DNA of 64,000 bases, from NCBI RefSeq assembly GCF_014212495.1, contig NZ_JACKZC010000008.1, positions 62,001 through 126,000 on the forward strand, read 5' to 3'. This DNA comes from Pontibacter sp. Tf4 (GTDB lineage: Bacteria > Bacteroidota > Bacteroidia > Cytophagales > Hymenobacteraceae). Position 1 is the first letter of the stretch, and each line of letters opens with the position of its first letter. This document shows positions 38,115-48,875 of the stretch, piece after piece. The position numbers were made by a program, and so were the translations under genes. The notes beneath the pieces are model-generated. The model was not told the origin of the DNA. It saw only the letters and a program-made list of their open reading frames with translations, and did not search any database.

Positions 38115-41100
38115 ATGAGAATACTTTTACTGCTGCTGTTAACATTTTGGTTCATCGGTTTTTCCCCCTCTGCATTTTCGCAGGGGCAGGCCTGCCAGAC
38201 CCCGGAAGTAACGTTGCCCGGACCGCAACGCTATTGTGGCCCCACCACTATAAACTTCAGTGCTACCAACCCAAAGCACCAACCTGTTTATACTGCCAAT
38301 GGTGGAGCACAAGCCGACCTTAGGTATAGCTGGCGCCTGAACGGGGTTGAAGTATCTGTACTGCCCTACCCGAGCATTAACTTTCCTACACCGGGTCCGC
38401 AAACTATAACCGTTACAATAAGCAAACTGTGCGGTGAGTCGGCTACGGCAAGCCAGGTAATAACAATAGAAAAAGTACCGGATGCCCCTAACGTGGAAAG
38501 TATAGCGGTGTGTACGGGCAGCAATGCAACGCTCTGGGTAAATAACCCGAATCCTAACCTGATCTACACCTGGTACGACAGCAACAATAACTACCTGGTT
38601 TCGGGTACGTCGTATACCAAAACCAATGTAACAAACGCTACAGTGTACATCGAGGCCTCTACGGCTTCGGGCTGTAAATCTCCCCGCACTACAGCAACTA
38701 TAACCTCTACCCTAACAAACGGTAACGCCACCGTTCTGAACGGGAACCAGGAAATATGCGCCGGTACCAAACCTGCCACTATAACTGGCAATGCACCGCA
38801 GAACATGACGTTCCAGTGGTTGCAGAGCACGACCGGCCCTAACAGCGGTTACAGCCCGATCTCCTCAGCTACGGATAAGGATTATTCTCCCCCGCCACTT
38901 TATGTTACTACCTGGTACAAAAGAATTGCTTATAACGTAGGTTGCGGCGAAGAGACCAACCCGGTTAAGGTAACCGTAACACCGATGCCGCCTACCCCTA
39001 TCGTAATGGACGCATTGGTTTGCTATGGCAGCAGAGCAACCTTTACTGTTACCAATAACGATGGCAACACCGTTTATAACTGGTATGGCTCGCCAACCAG
39101 CACACAGCTTTTAGGCTCCGGACCTACCTTTGTAACACCAACTATAGTTACAGGGCCCGTTTCATATTATGTCGAAGCCACCACTACCGCTCAAACCAAC
39201 TGCTTCAGCAGCCAGCGGGTAGAAGTAAAGGCTAACTCCACGCCACCTATCACCAACAACACCATTGGCAGCAACCAGGCACTGTGCACCGGCGGTAAGC
39301 CAGAGCCACTTACAGGCTCTACCCCGGCTGGCGGCGGCGGCGCCTATATTTACCAGTGGCAGCGCAGCACCGACGGCACCACCTATACCGATATACCGGG
39401 AGCCAATGCGCAGGAGTACGCCCCATCATCCCTGACTACTACAACCTGGTACAGAAGAATGGTGAAAGGTGCCAGCACCTGCCCTGCTACCTATAGCAAC
39501 GTGGTGCTGATAACGGTTACACCCATGCCGGCATCTATAGATGTGGCAGAGCCGATGATCTGTTATGGCTCAACGGCTACCATGACCGTTCTGAATCCTG
39601 ATCCGGGCTTTACCTATAGTTGGTATGATGTGGAAGCAGGCGGAACAGTGCTTGCAACCGGTACATCCTATACCACTGTTGCGCTTACTACCAGCAAAAC
39701 CTACTATGTAGAAGCTACTGCTGTGTCGGGATGCTACTCTACGCGCCGCGCCGTTAATGTAACGGTAACGCCATTGCCGGCGGCTCCTACAGCAGCTAAT
39801 GTTACGGTTTGCGAAGGCAACAGCGCTACCCTGGCCGTTAACCCTACCGATGCCACTATCTTCTACAGATGGTACGACAGCAACCAAAAGCTACTGGCCA
39901 CCGGCATCAACTATAGCACTGGCCCGCTTACTGCAAATGCTACGTATTATGTAGAAGCCGTTACCAAAGCATCGCCGGGATGCGCCAGCCCTAAAACTAT
40001 AGTTCAGGTAACTGTAACACCGGCTATCACCAACAACTCACTTACTTCGGATCAGTCTATCTGTAGTGGTGCTACTCCTGCAGCCTTACAGGGTTCGTTA
40101 CCGGCCGGCGGCGGTGGTGGCTTTACGTACCAGTGGGCATCTTCCGAAGATGGCAGTCTGTTCCAGAACATTGCAGGTGCTACCGGTAAAGACTATGGCC
40201 CTGGGGCGCTCACAAAAACTACCTGGTATCGCAGAACGGTATTTGCTTCGGGTAACTGCACGCCTTCGGTAAGTAACGCGGTAAAGATCACCGTAAATCC
40301 ATTGCCTGCGGCACCAACTGCCCAGAGCCGCAACATCTGCACCGGCACAGCTACCACCTTAGAGATCAATGCTCCGAATGTCAACTATAGCTATAAATGG
40401 TACAGCACTCCAACCGGCGGAACAGCCCTAAGCACCGGTACCAGCTATAACACCGGCATCCTGACATCGAACAAAACCTATTACGTTGAAGCTATTTCGG
40501 AGTCGGGTTGCGTGAGTACTGCGCGTGGATCGGTTACAGTTACCGTTACGCCATTGCCAGCCATACCGGAAGCCGATAATGCCGCAATCTGTGCCGGAAG
40601 TACAACCGTATTAGCTGTTCTGGGCCCGGATGCTAACCTGACGTACCGTTGGTATGATGCTGAAACGGACGGCACCCTGCTGGCCACCGGCACCAACTAT
40701 ACCACCGAGATCTTAACAGAAAACAAAACTTATTACTTAGAGGCAGCAACTATAGGCGGTTGCACCAGCCCCGACAGAAAAGCAGTTTATGTTACCGTAA
40801 CGCCACTACCAGCCACTCCGGAAGTTGATAACACCACCGTGTGCGCAGGCGATGCTGCTGTATTGTTTGTAAAGAACCCTGACCCGACAGCAACATATAA
40901 CTGGTATTCTGGCGGAACGCTTTTATCATCAGGAGTTACATTTACAACACCAATTCTGGGAAGCAGCACTACGTTCCAGGTGGAAGCTGTAGCCAACACC
41001 AGCACAGCCTGCACCAGCCCGTCGCAAAGAACAGTTATAGTTACCGTAACACCTAACATCGGCAACAACAGCATTTCTACTAACCAAACGATCTGCAGCG

Positions 41101-44100
41101 GTGGCACGCCCGGTACTTTAACCGGAACCACCCCAACGGGCGGCAGCGGAACCTATACTTACCAATGGGAGCGCAGCGAAGACGGCACCAACTTCTCAGC
41201 TATAGCCGGCGCCAACAATGCAGCGTATACACCCGCTTCGTTAACAATAAGCACCTGGTATCGCCGCAAAGTAAAATCAGCAACCGGTTCGTGCCCGGAG
41301 CATGTGAGTAATGTGGTGAAGGTGACGGTTTCTCCGCTTCCGGCAACACCTATAGTTGCCAGCACTACTATCTGCGCCGGCGAATCTACGAAGTTAACTA
41401 TAACATCTCCGGATGCAGCCTTAACTTACAAGTGGTATACTTCAGCGACCAGTGCCACTCCTATTGGCGTAGGCCCTACGTTAACCACCGAAACATTAAC
41501 AGCTACCACTACCTATTATGTAGATGCGACAAGCAGCGCAGGTTGTGTGAGCGGCAGAAGAGCGGTTACGGTAACAGTTAAGCCTCAGCCAGCCACACCA
41601 CAGGCACAGGACAGAACAATATGTGCTGGTCAGAAAACCACGCTTTCAGTTACAGCTCCGGACCCAACCATGACCTACCGCTGGTACAACGTAAACGGCG
41701 ACCTGCTGACAACCGGAACAACTTACACGACCGAGATTTTAACAAACAGCACCACCTACTTTGTAGAAGCATCCACAGTTACTAGCCCGGTTTGCACCAG
41801 CACACGCAAGGCCGTTATAGTTACCGTTAGCCCTGTACCAACGGCTCCGGTTGCCTCGGATGCTACCATCTGCACCGGCACAGCAACCGACTTAGCGGTG
41901 CAGTCGCCGGATGTGAACCTGGTGTACAACTGGTATACTTCGCCAACGGGTGGATCGCCAATCGCAACAGGGACTACCTTTAACACCGGCACGCTTACAT
42001 CAAACAGAATTTATTACCTGGAAGCAGCCACTACTGCAGGTTGTGTTAGTCCGCGTGTGCAGGTTACCGTAACAGTTACGCCACTGCCAGCCACCCCAAC
42101 TGCCGAAAGTACTACGGTTTGTGCTGGTTCGCCTGCTACGTTAGCGGTTAAAGACCCGGATGCAACACTTACCTACAGATGGTACACCGCAGCCTCAGGC
42201 GGCACCTTACTGGCAACCGGAAAAACATACGCTATCAACTCAGTTACTACGTCTACCACGTTTTATGTAGAAGCCGTGACGGAAGGCGGTTGCGCCAGCA
42301 CGTCGCGCAGTGCGGTAAGCGTACAGGTTACGCCATTGCCAGCTACGCCAGATGCCGACAACGCCATTATTTGTGCCGGCGACAATGCCACACTTTGGGT
42401 GAAGAATCCGCAGCCGGGCATTATTTACCGCTGGTACGAAGGTGGCGTTATAGTTGCCACCGGTATCTCATTTACAACAGACATCTTGGGTTACAGCCAG
42501 ACCTACCAACTGGAAGCGGTTACCAATACAGCCACAGCCTGTGTTAGCCCTTCCCGCAGAACAGTATCGGTTACGGTTACGCCACCAATTACCAACAACA
42601 GCATCTCTGCAAACCAGACCATCTGCAGTGGCGGCACTCCGGCACAAATTAACGGCACCCTGCCAGCAGCCAACGGCAGCGACTTTGCTTACCAGTGGGA
42701 ACGCAGCGAGAACGGCACCAACTTTACAACTATAGCCAACGCCACCGGTCAGCACTTTGCACCGGGTGTGCTTACAGCTACTACCTGGTACCGCAGAAAA
42801 GTAAAAACAGCCAGCGGCACCTGCCCTGAACACTATAGCAATGTGGTGCAGATAACTATAGAGCCGATACCAGCTACACCACTTGCCGATAACAGAAACA
42901 TTTGTGAAGGAACTACCGCAACACTGAACGTAACGGCACCGGATGCCAACCTGACTTACCGCTGGTACAATGTAGCCACAGGCGGAAGCAGCATTGCTAC
43001 CGGAGCATCTTACACCACAGCTATACTTACCAGCTCCGCTACTTATTATGTAGAAGCAGTTAGCTCAAATGGTTGCTCCAGCGCACGTAAGGCTGTTACA
43101 GTTACCGTTTCGCCGATGCCGGCTTTAGCGCAGGTAGATGACAAAACGATCTGTGCAGGCAGCTCAACTACCTTAACTATAGTTTCTCCAACCCTGAGCT
43201 ATACTTACAGATGGTATGATTCCGGTGGACTATTACTGGCAACAGGCACATCGTTCACCACACCGGTACTTAACAGCAATGCGATCTACTATGTAGAGGC
43301 TACCACAGGCGGCACACCAGCCTGCGCCGGTCCACGTAAAGCCGTGGCTGTTAATGTTACGCCGCTTCCGGCTGTGCCAGTAGCCAACAATGTTACGGTT
43401 TGCTCGGGTACACCTGCTACCTTAACTATAAGCGCTGTTGCTTCTGATGTTACCTACAATTGGTACACGGTAGCCACAGGCGGCTCTCCGGTTGCCACAG
43501 GCAGCAGCTACACCACCAGCTCGCTTACATCCAACAGAACTTATTATGTAGAAGCTGTATCGACTTACGGTTGTGTGAGCCCGTCGCGCAGGGCCGTTAC
43601 GGTTACGGTTACGCCGCAGCCAGCCATGCCGGTAGCGCAGGACCTGACCATCTGTGCCGGTGAGCACATCACCCTATCAGTTTCTAACCCTGATGCAACG
43701 CTAAACTATAGATGGTTTGATAAGAATGGCGCGCCACTGGCCACAGGTATCAGCTACCAGCCAACCGAAGCCATTACTGCAAACACTACATATTACGTGG
43801 AAGCCGCCACGCAAACATCGCCGAGCTGCACCAGCCCGCGCGAAGCCGTAAATGTGACGGTTACGCCGTTGCCGGCTGCTCCGGTTGCCAGTGATGTGAG
43901 AGTTTGTGCCGGCAGCACCGCTACCCTGTATGTACAGAACGCCACGCCAACTATAGTTTACAACTGGTACGACGACAGCGAAACCTTGGTAGCAACCGGA
44001 TCAACCTATACAACGCCAGCTCTTTCAACTGATGCTGTATATTACATCGAAGCAGTTACCGCATCAGGTTGCGTGAACCCGGCCAGAACTATAGTTACCG

Positions 44101-47100
44101 CTTATGTTACCCAACAGATCTCGAACAACACGCTTGTATCAGGCAACCAGATGATCTGCAGCGGCGATACGCCGGCGCTTATAATTGGATCGTCGGCGAT
44201 GAGCGGCAGCGGTACCCTAACCTACCAGTGGGAAAGCAGCGAAGACGGTATCAACTATAACCAGATACCAAACGCTACCGGCCGCGATTACCAGCCGGGC
44301 GCACTTTACGTGCCAACCTGGTTTAGAAGAGTAGCATCCGTACCGAACGGAACCTGCCCAGCCCAGCGCACGAACATCATAAAAGTAACAACCTTATCTG
44401 CTCCAACTACACCACAGGCCAGCAACACTACCATTTGCGCCGGTTCTAAAGCAACATTGTCTATCACATCTCCGGAGCCGGGCATGACCTATCGCTGGTT
44501 CAGTGTAGCAAGTGGCGGCAACAGCCTGCAAAGCGGTCAGTTCTTTACGGTGGATGGCTTAACAACAGAAACAACTTACTATGTTGAAGCCGTGAACGGT
44601 GGCGGTTGCGTGAGCCCGCGTAAGGCAGTAACAGTATTTGTTACACCATTACCAACTACTCCGCAAGCTGCCGACAGAGTGATCTGCTCCGGCGAGCGCA
44701 CTACCTTAACCGTAACCAACCCGGATCTGAAACTGAACTATAGATGGTTTGACGGAAACGGCGTGCTGGTAGGAAATAACTCATCGTTCCAGACGCCAGC
44801 CCTTACCCAGAACACCGTTTATTATGTAGAAGCATACACCACTACTGCCCAAAGCTGCACCAGCCAGCGCAAGGCCGTTACGGTAAGTGTGCAGCAGCTG
44901 CCAGCAGCACCGGAAGTAGATAATGCTATAGTTTGCGCCGGAAGCGGTATTACCCTAACTATAAACCAGGCCAGCGCTGAGTTTACTTACAAATGGTACA
45001 TTGCTGCAACCGGCGGAATTCCTGTACACAGCGGCACTGCTTATGACACAGGCATCCTTACTTCAGACAGAACTTACTTTGTAGAGGCGATCAACACGGC
45101 ATCTGGTTGTGTGAGTGCCCGAACAGCTGTTACAGTACGTGTAGCTGCATTACCGGAAACCCCGATGGCAGCCAACGTAGCTATCTGTGCCGGCCAGACG
45201 GCTGTAGTGCAGGTTACGCAGCCTGATGAAACCTATAGTTACAGATGGTACAACAGCGCAGGTCAGCTGCAGGCAACCGGCGACAGCTATACAATAAAAG
45301 GCCTGACAGAAAGTGCGACCTATTATGTAGAAGCAGTAACGGGTGCAGGTTGCGCCAGCCCGAGCCGTAAAGCAGTTGTGGTTAGTGTTACACAGTTACC
45401 AGCTGTACCGGCCGTATCCAACGCTTCCATCTGCTCCGGCGAAACAGCAACCCTCTTTGTAAAGAACCCTGATCCGGCGCTTCAATACAGATGGTACAGC
45501 GACGCTGCCGGCACTGTTTCTATCGGCTCCGGTATCTCGTTCACTACAGAGGCCTTGTATTCCAGCAAATCCTACTACGTAGAAGCAGTAAACAGCTCAG
45601 GCTGTACCAGCACCACCCGGGTGCAGGCAAATGTGCTGGTAGTAAGCAAACCGGGTCTTCCGGTAGCAGATGACGCCACGATATGCGCAGGCAGCACAGC
45701 CACGCTGAAAGTTATCGCCCCGGACCCTGAACTGATTTACAGATGGACAGATGCCAATGGTTACTTGTTAGAGACCGGTACATCGTACACCACACTTCCG
45801 TTATCATCTAAAGCCGTATTCTATGTAACTGCTTACAGAGCCATCCCGGAATCAGCTGGTCAGTATTGCGCCGGCCCATCCGAAGCGGTAACAGTTAACA
45901 TTACAACGGCCATCTCGAACAACACTGTAACCGGTGCGCAAACCATTTGTAGCGGCACAACACCAACACAGATACAGGGTTCTTTGCCGGCTGGTATAGG
46001 CGCTGCCACACCTGCTTACCAGTGGGAGCGCTCTAACGACGGTGTAAACTTTGTGAGTATTGTAGGAGCCTACGCACAGAACTATACCGAGAATGCACCG
46101 CTTACCCAGGATACCTGGTACCGAAGAAGAGTAAGAGTGGCAGGACCTTGCGGCGAAAGTGTAAGTAATGCAGTAAGAGTAACTGTAACACCACTGCCAG
46201 CCACACCGGTTGCCGAGAATGTAACGATCTGTGCCGGAACAACGGCTACCTTACGGGTTACTGATCCATCTACAAGTGCTTCAGGTGTAACGTACCAGTG
46301 GTTCTACACCGCATCAGGCGGAAGACCTATTGCTACCGGAATCAGCTTTGCGACACAGCCACTTTACACAAGCACTACTTACTATGTAGAAGCTATGAAC
46401 GGTACAGGCTGTGCCAGCAGCACCCGCCGTGCGGTAACGGTAACGGTAAATCAGCTGGTAACCGACAACACCATCAGTGCACCGCAAACGATCTGTAGTG
46501 GTAGCACACCGGCAGCGCTTACCGGTTCTGTAGCCTTCGAAGCTGGTGAGCCTTATACCTACCAGTGGCAGCAAAGTGTGGATGGCGGTAACTTCACCAA
46601 CATCTCCGGGGCAACCGGCCAGCACTACGCTCCTACCGAGAAACTGACAAGAGCTGTTTGGTACCGTCGTGTGGTTCGCTCTTCAGGCCCTTGCGCCGAT
46701 CATATCAGTAATGCCGTGAAAATGGATGTAGTGCCATTACCAATCGTGCCAAGTATCGCTTCGGCATCTATTTGCCCGGGTGCTACAGCTACCCTGCAGG
46801 CAACAGGCCTGATGCCTGGCACACGACTGGAGTGGTACGATGCACCGAAAGGTGGTACTTACTTAGGCGAAGGTACTACCTTCAGAGCGACACCATACAG
46901 CACGACATCTTACTGGGTGCAGGCCGTGAACAGCAACAACTGCGAAAGCGCCGCCCGCTACGAGGTAAAAGTAACAGTTGTGGAGCCGCAGGCTAATGTT
47001 AGCGGAGATGTAACGATAAGAGAGGGACGTTCTACCAAGTTGGTGGCAACCGGTGGCACTACCTATAGTTGGTCGCCAGCCATTGGCCTTACCGACCCAA

Positions 47101-47474
47101 CCAGCGCCACGCCATTGGCTAACCCGGAGAAAACCACCACCTACACAGTAACCATCGCCACTCCGGAAGGCTGCCAGGCTACGGCATCGGTAACGGTAAC
47201 GGTTGTGCCGGCTATCGTTCCGATGAACGCCATGACACCAAACGGCGATGGTATAAACGATGTGTTCCATGTGGAGAACCTGGATAAGTACCCGGATTGC
47301 AGAGTGGAGATATTCACCCGTTGGGGCGAGAAGATCTACGAAAGCAAAGGCTACTCCGAGCCATGGAACGGTACCCGCAACGGTAAACAATTACCATTGG
47401 GCGCTTACTACTACATCATTTACCTGTCGAAAGACGAAGCACCAATTTCAGGAAGTATCACCATCATTAAATAA
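38115..47474 (+). CDS. Giant cell-surface adhesin with Ig-like repeats and gliding-motility (CHU_C, type B) C-terminal domain
   Basis: A 3119-residue T9SS substrate. Signal peptide ILLLLLLTFWFIGF, a first PKD-like module, then by hand count 25 copies of an about 75-80-residue module A (TICAGxxATLxV ... YRWYxxxGGxxLATGTSYTT ... TYYVEAxxxxGC ... AVTVTVTPLPATP) and 8 copies of an about 95-residue module B (NNSISxNQTICSGGTP ... YQWERSEDGTNF ... TWYRRKVK). A last, different module (SWSPAIGLTDPTSATP) precedes the C-terminal gliding-motility-associated domain: MTPNGDGINDVFHVENLDKY, VEIFTRWGEKIYES and PLGAYYYIIYL. This type B domain normally needs a PorP/SprF partner, and one is encoded one base further on. 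The layout parallels SprB-SprF of Flavobacterium. Adhesion or gliding is inference. Confidence 0.9.
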   Translation: MRILLLLLLTFWFIGFSPSAFSQGQACQTPEVTLPGPQRYCGPTTINFSATNPKHQPVYTANGGAQADLRYSWRLNGVEVSVLPYPSINFPTPGPQTITVTISKLCGESATASQVITIEKVPDAPNVESIAVCTGSNATLWVNNPNPNLIYTWYDSNNNYLVSGTSYTKTNVTNATVYIEASTASGCKSPRTTATITSTLTNGNATVLNGNQEICAGTKPATITGNAPQNMTFQWLQSTTGPNSGYSPISSATDKDYSPPPLYVTTWYKRIAYNVGCGEETNPVKVTVTPMPPTPIVMDALVCYGSRATFTVTNNDGNTVYNWYGSPTSTQLLGSGPTFVTPTIVTGPVSYYVEATTTAQTNCFSSQRVEVKANSTPPITNNTIGSNQALCTGGKPEPLTGSTPAGGGGAYIYQWQRSTDGTTYTDIPGANAQEYAPSSLTTTTWYRRMVKGASTCPATYSNVVLITVTPMPASIDVAEPMICYGSTATMTVLNPDPGFTYSWYDVEAGGTVLATGTSYTTVALTTSKTYYVEATAVSGCYSTRRAVNVTVTPLPAAPTAANVTVCEGNSATLAVNPTDATIFYRWYDSNQKLLATGINYSTGPLTANATYYVEAVTKASPGCASPKTIVQVTVTPAITNNSLTSDQSICSGATPAALQGSLPAGGGGGFTYQWASSEDGSLFQNIAGATGKDYGPGALTKTTWYRRTVFASGNCTPSVSNAVKITVNPLPAAPTAQSRNICTGTATTLEINAPNVNYSYKWYSTPTGGTALSTGTSYNTGILTSNKTYYVEAISESGCVSTARGSVTVTVTPLPAIPEADNAAICAGSTTVLAVLGPDANLTYRWYDAETDGTLLATGTNYTTEILTENKTYYLEAATIGGCTSPDRKAVYVTVTPLPATPEVDNTTVCAGDAAVLFVKNPDPTATYNWYSGGTLLSSGVTFTTPILGSSTTFQVEAVANTSTACTSPSQRTVIVTVTPNIGNNSISTNQTICSGGTPGTLTGTTPTGGSGTYTYQWERSEDGTNFSAIAGANNAAYTPASLTISTWYRRKVKSATGSCPEHVSNVVKVTVSPLPATPIVASTTICAGESTKLTITSPDAALTYKWYTSATSATPIGVGPTLTTETLTATTTYYVDATSSAGCVSGRRAVTVTVKPQPATPQAQDRTICAGQKTTLSVTAPDPTMTYRWYNVNGDLLTTGTTYTTEILTNSTTYFVEASTVTSPVCTSTRKAVIVTVSPVPTAPVASDATICTGTATDLAVQSPDVNLVYNWYTSPTGGSPIATGTTFNTGTLTSNRIYYLEAATTAGCVSPRVQVTVTVTPLPATPTAESTTVCAGSPATLAVKDPDATLTYRWYTAASGGTLLATGKTYAINSVTTSTTFYVEAVTEGGCASTSRSAVSVQVTPLPATPDADNAIICAGDNATLWVKNPQPGIIYRWYEGGVIVATGISFTTDILGYSQTYQLEAVTNTATACVSPSRRTVSVTVTPPITNNSISANQTICSGGTPAQINGTLPAANGSDFAYQWERSENGTNFTTIANATGQHFAPGVLTATTWYRRKVKTASGTCPEHYSNVVQITIEPIPATPLADNRNICEGTTATLNVTAPDANLTYRWYNVATGGSSIATGASYTTAILTSSATYYVEAVSSNGCSSARKAVTVTVSPMPALAQVDDKTICAGSSTTLTIVSPTLSYTYRWYDSGGLLLATGTSFTTPVLNSNAIYYVEATTGGTPACAGPRKAVAVNVTPLPAVPVANNVTVCSGTPATLTISAVASDVTYNWYTVATGGSPVATGSSYTTSSLTSNRTYYVEAVSTYGCVSPSRRAVTVTVTPQPAMPVAQDLTICAGEHITLSVSNPDATLNYRWFDKNGAPLATGISYQPTEAITANTTYYVEAATQTSPSCTSPREAVNVTVTPLPAAPVASDVRVCAGSTATLYVQNATPTIVYNWYDDSETLVATGSTYTTPALSTDAVYYIEAVTASGCVNPARTIVTAYVTQQISNNTLVSGNQMICSGDTPALIIGSSAMSGSGTLTYQWESSEDGINYNQIPNATGRDYQPGALYVPTWFRRVASVPNGTCPAQRTNIIKVTTLSAPTTPQASNTTICAGSKATLSITSPEPGMTYRWFSVASGGNSLQSGQFFTVDGLTTETTYYVEAVNGGGCVSPRKAVTVFVTPLPTTPQAADRVICSGERTTLTVTNPDLKLNYRWFDGNGVLVGNNSSFQTPALTQNTVYYVEAYTTTAQSCTSQRKAVTVSVQQLPAAPEVDNAIVCAGSGITLTINQASAEFTYKWYIAATGGIPVHSGTAYDTGILTSDRTYFVEAINTASGCVSARTAVTVRVAALPETPMAANVAICAGQTAVVQVTQPDETYSYRWYNSAGQLQATGDSYTIKGLTESATYYVEAVTGAGCASPSRKAVVVSVTQLPAVPAVSNASICSGETATLFVKNPDPALQYRWYSDAAGTVSIGSGISFTTEALYSSKSYYVEAVNSSGCTSTTRVQANVLVVSKPGLPVADDATICAGSTATLKVIAPDPELIYRWTDANGYLLETGTSYTTLPLSSKAVFYVTAYRAIPESAGQYCAGPSEAVTVNITTAISNNTVTGAQTICSGTTPTQIQGSLPAGIGAATPAYQWERSNDGVNFVSIVGAYAQNYTENAPLTQDTWYRRRVRVAGPCGESVSNAVRVTVTPLPATPVAENVTICAGTTATLRVTDPSTSASGVTYQWFYTASGGRPIATGISFATQPLYTSTTYYVEAMNGTGCASSTRRAVTVTVNQLVTDNTISAPQTICSGSTPAALTGSVAFEAGEPYTYQWQQSVDGGNFTNISGATGQHYAPTEKLTRAVWYRRVVRSSGPCADHISNAVKMDVVPLPIVPSIASASICPGATATLQATGLMPGTRLEWYDAPKGGTYLGEGTTFRATPYSTTSYWVQAVNSNNCESAARYEVKVTVVEPQANVSGDVTIREGRSTKLVATGGTTYSWSPAIGLTDPTSATPLANPEKTTTYTVTIATPEGCQATASVTVTVVPAIVPMNAMTPNGDGINDVFHVENLDKYPDCRVEIFTRWGEKIYESKGYSEPWNGTRNGKQLPLGAYYYIIYLSKDEAPISGSITIIK

Positions 47475-47482
47475 TGCCAGCT

Positions 47483-48487
47483 ATGAAACGTATTTTAACT
47501 ATAGTAGTGGCACTGGTTGCCGCAGCAGGCACCACACTGGCGCAGCAGCGCCCCCAGTACACGCAGTATGCGCTAAACAATTTCCTGACAAACCCGGCAG
47601 TGGGTGGTATCGAAAGTTATGCCGACCTGCGCACGAGTTACCGTGGCCAGTGGGCTGGGGTGGAAGGTGCTCCAGAAACGTTTTATGTTACCTTTCATGG
47701 CTCCATCGGCAACCCCGATAATGCCAAGACTTCTCCTAAGTCCAGGAAGTCGAACAAGTATGGCTTCTCAAGTCGCAACAGCTATAAAAAGGCGGTGCCG
47801 CACCATGGAGTAGGCGCTGTAGTACAGGTAGATCAGGCGGGCTTACTAAAAACCTCCACGTTTAATGCGACCTACGCGTATCACCAGCCGCTTACCCGCT
47901 ACATTACACTGTCAAGCGGCTTGGCAGGCGGCTTAACGCAGTACAACGTGGATGTAAACCGCGCGCAGGTACTCGACCCAAGCGACCCCTACCTGGTAGG
48001 CGGCAACTTATCGGCTACGAAAGTGGATGTAGGTGTTGGTTTATGGTTGTACAGCCCTGACTTCTATGTGGGTTTGTCGGGCATGCAACTGCTGAAGAGC
48101 AAGCAGGAAATTGTTGCTTCTGATGATCCGGCCATGAACCTGGAGCCACACTTTTACGGCACCGCCGGTTTACGTTTCCAGACGTCTCCTGATCTGGCAG
48201 TCGTTCCATCCATCATGGTTAAGGCAACCGGCAACACGACGCCCGCCATCGATCTGAACCTGCGGGCCTTGTATGCACAGTATGTTTGGGGTGGCGTTTC
48301 GTACCGCCACAACGATGCCTGGGCAGTAATGGCCGGCGTAAACCTGAACCACCTGTTTGATGTGGGTTATTCTTATGAAGTTGCTACCTCCAGCATGAGC
48401 CGCGTAAGCGCCGGTAGCCACGAAGTTGTAGTCGGTTTTAAGCTGAACAACGCCGCCAAAGTGCTGTGTCCGCAGTGGGTATGGTAG
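47483..48487 (+). CDS. PorP/SprF family outer-membrane protein of the type IX secretion system
   Basis: A 334-residue beta-barrel-type protein. Signal peptide MKRILTIVVALVAAAGTTLAQ, then the family opening QQRPQYTQYALNNFLTNPAVGG, aromatic-rich strands such as ISPYLT-like segments, and a C-terminal GVNLNHLFDVGYSYEVATSSM with the ending HEVVVGFKLNN. I use the ATG at 47483; an earlier ATG at 47474 overlaps the adhesin stop by one base (TAATG). Members of this family help secrete and attach T9SS proteins with type B domains, as SprF does for SprB. The overlap with the giant gene makes a dedicated pair very likely. Confidence 0.92.
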   Translation: MKRILTIVVALVAAAGTTLAQQRPQYTQYALNNFLTNPAVGGIESYADLRTSYRGQWAGVEGAPETFYVTFHGSIGNPDNAKTSPKSRKSNKYGFSSRNSYKKAVPHHGVGAVVQVDQAGLLKTSTFNATYAYHQPLTRYITLSSGLAGGLTQYNVDVNRAQVLDPSDPYLVGGNLSATKVDVGVGLWLYSPDFYVGLSGMQLLKSKQEIVASDDPAMNLEPHFYGTAGLRFQTSPDLAVVPSIMVKATGNTTPAIDLNLRALYAQYVWGGVSYRHNDAWAVMAGVNLNHLFDVGYSYEVATSSMSRVSAGSHEVVVGFKLNNAAKVLCPQWVW

Positions 48488-48510
48488 GTTTGCAGGTGAT
48501 CTTATAGTTT

Positions 48511-48546
48511 AAAACTCCCGGTAACTGTATAGTTGCCGGGAGTTTT
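48511..48546 (+). terminator. Intrinsic terminator of the adhesin-PorP operon
   Basis: Arms AAAACTCCCGG (48511-48521) and CCGGGAGTTTT (about 48535-48545), extended inward by AACT/AGTT, followed by T and G residues, 24 bases after the porP-like stop. Confidence 0.85.
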
Positions 48547-48550
48547 TGCT

Positions 48551-48592
48551 TTGTCTGGATCAGGATTTACAGGATTGAAGGATTTTCAGGAT
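48551..48592 (+). repeat. Dispersed CAGGATT-type repeat, copy 1
   Basis: Sequence built from iterated CAGGATT/GGATT words (TTGTCTGGATCAGGATTTAC then AGGATTGAAGG and TTTTCAGGAT). A second copy in opposite orientation lies at 51953-51998. I recognise this as a dispersed non-coding repeat type common in bacterial spacers. Confidence 0.7.
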
Positions 48593-48600
48593 TTGGGCTG

Positions 48601-48875
48601 TTGCTATAGTTTAGGCTATAGTTCTATAGTTGAGAAATAACCCACCCCTACCCCTCCCAAGAGGGGAATTACTGCCTCTCCTAAAGTTACCACTATAGTT
48701 TTATAGATAAGTTTGGTCCAACCACCCCTGCCCCCTTCAAAGGGGGACTTTCTGCCTTTGCTAAAGTTTAAGCTATAGTTTTATAGTTACGGTTGGTCCA
48801 ACCACCCCTGCCCCTCCTTATCCAAGGAGGGGAACTCTGATGCTGCTATAGTTTAAACTATAGTTCTATAGTTAC
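48601..48875. repeat. Three imperfect repeats of a G/C-clamp hairpin separated by CTATAG clusters
   Basis: Three copies of a block beginning ACCCACCCCT or ACCACCCCTG, each with a pyrimidine-rich arm and a purine-rich arm that pair: CCCCTCCCAAGAGGGG near 48651, CCCCCTTCAAAGGGGG near 48730, and CCCCTCC...GGAGGGG near 48811. Between them are eight CTATAG copies, some only 12-15 bases apart (for example CTATAG at about 48604, 48615, 48623 and 48845, 48858, 48866). There is no coding frame. Confidence 0.8.

Noticed and set aside
38115..47474. CRISPR-like or mobile repeat array
   Set aside because: The repeats are in frame, about 225-290 bases long and encode Ig-like modules.
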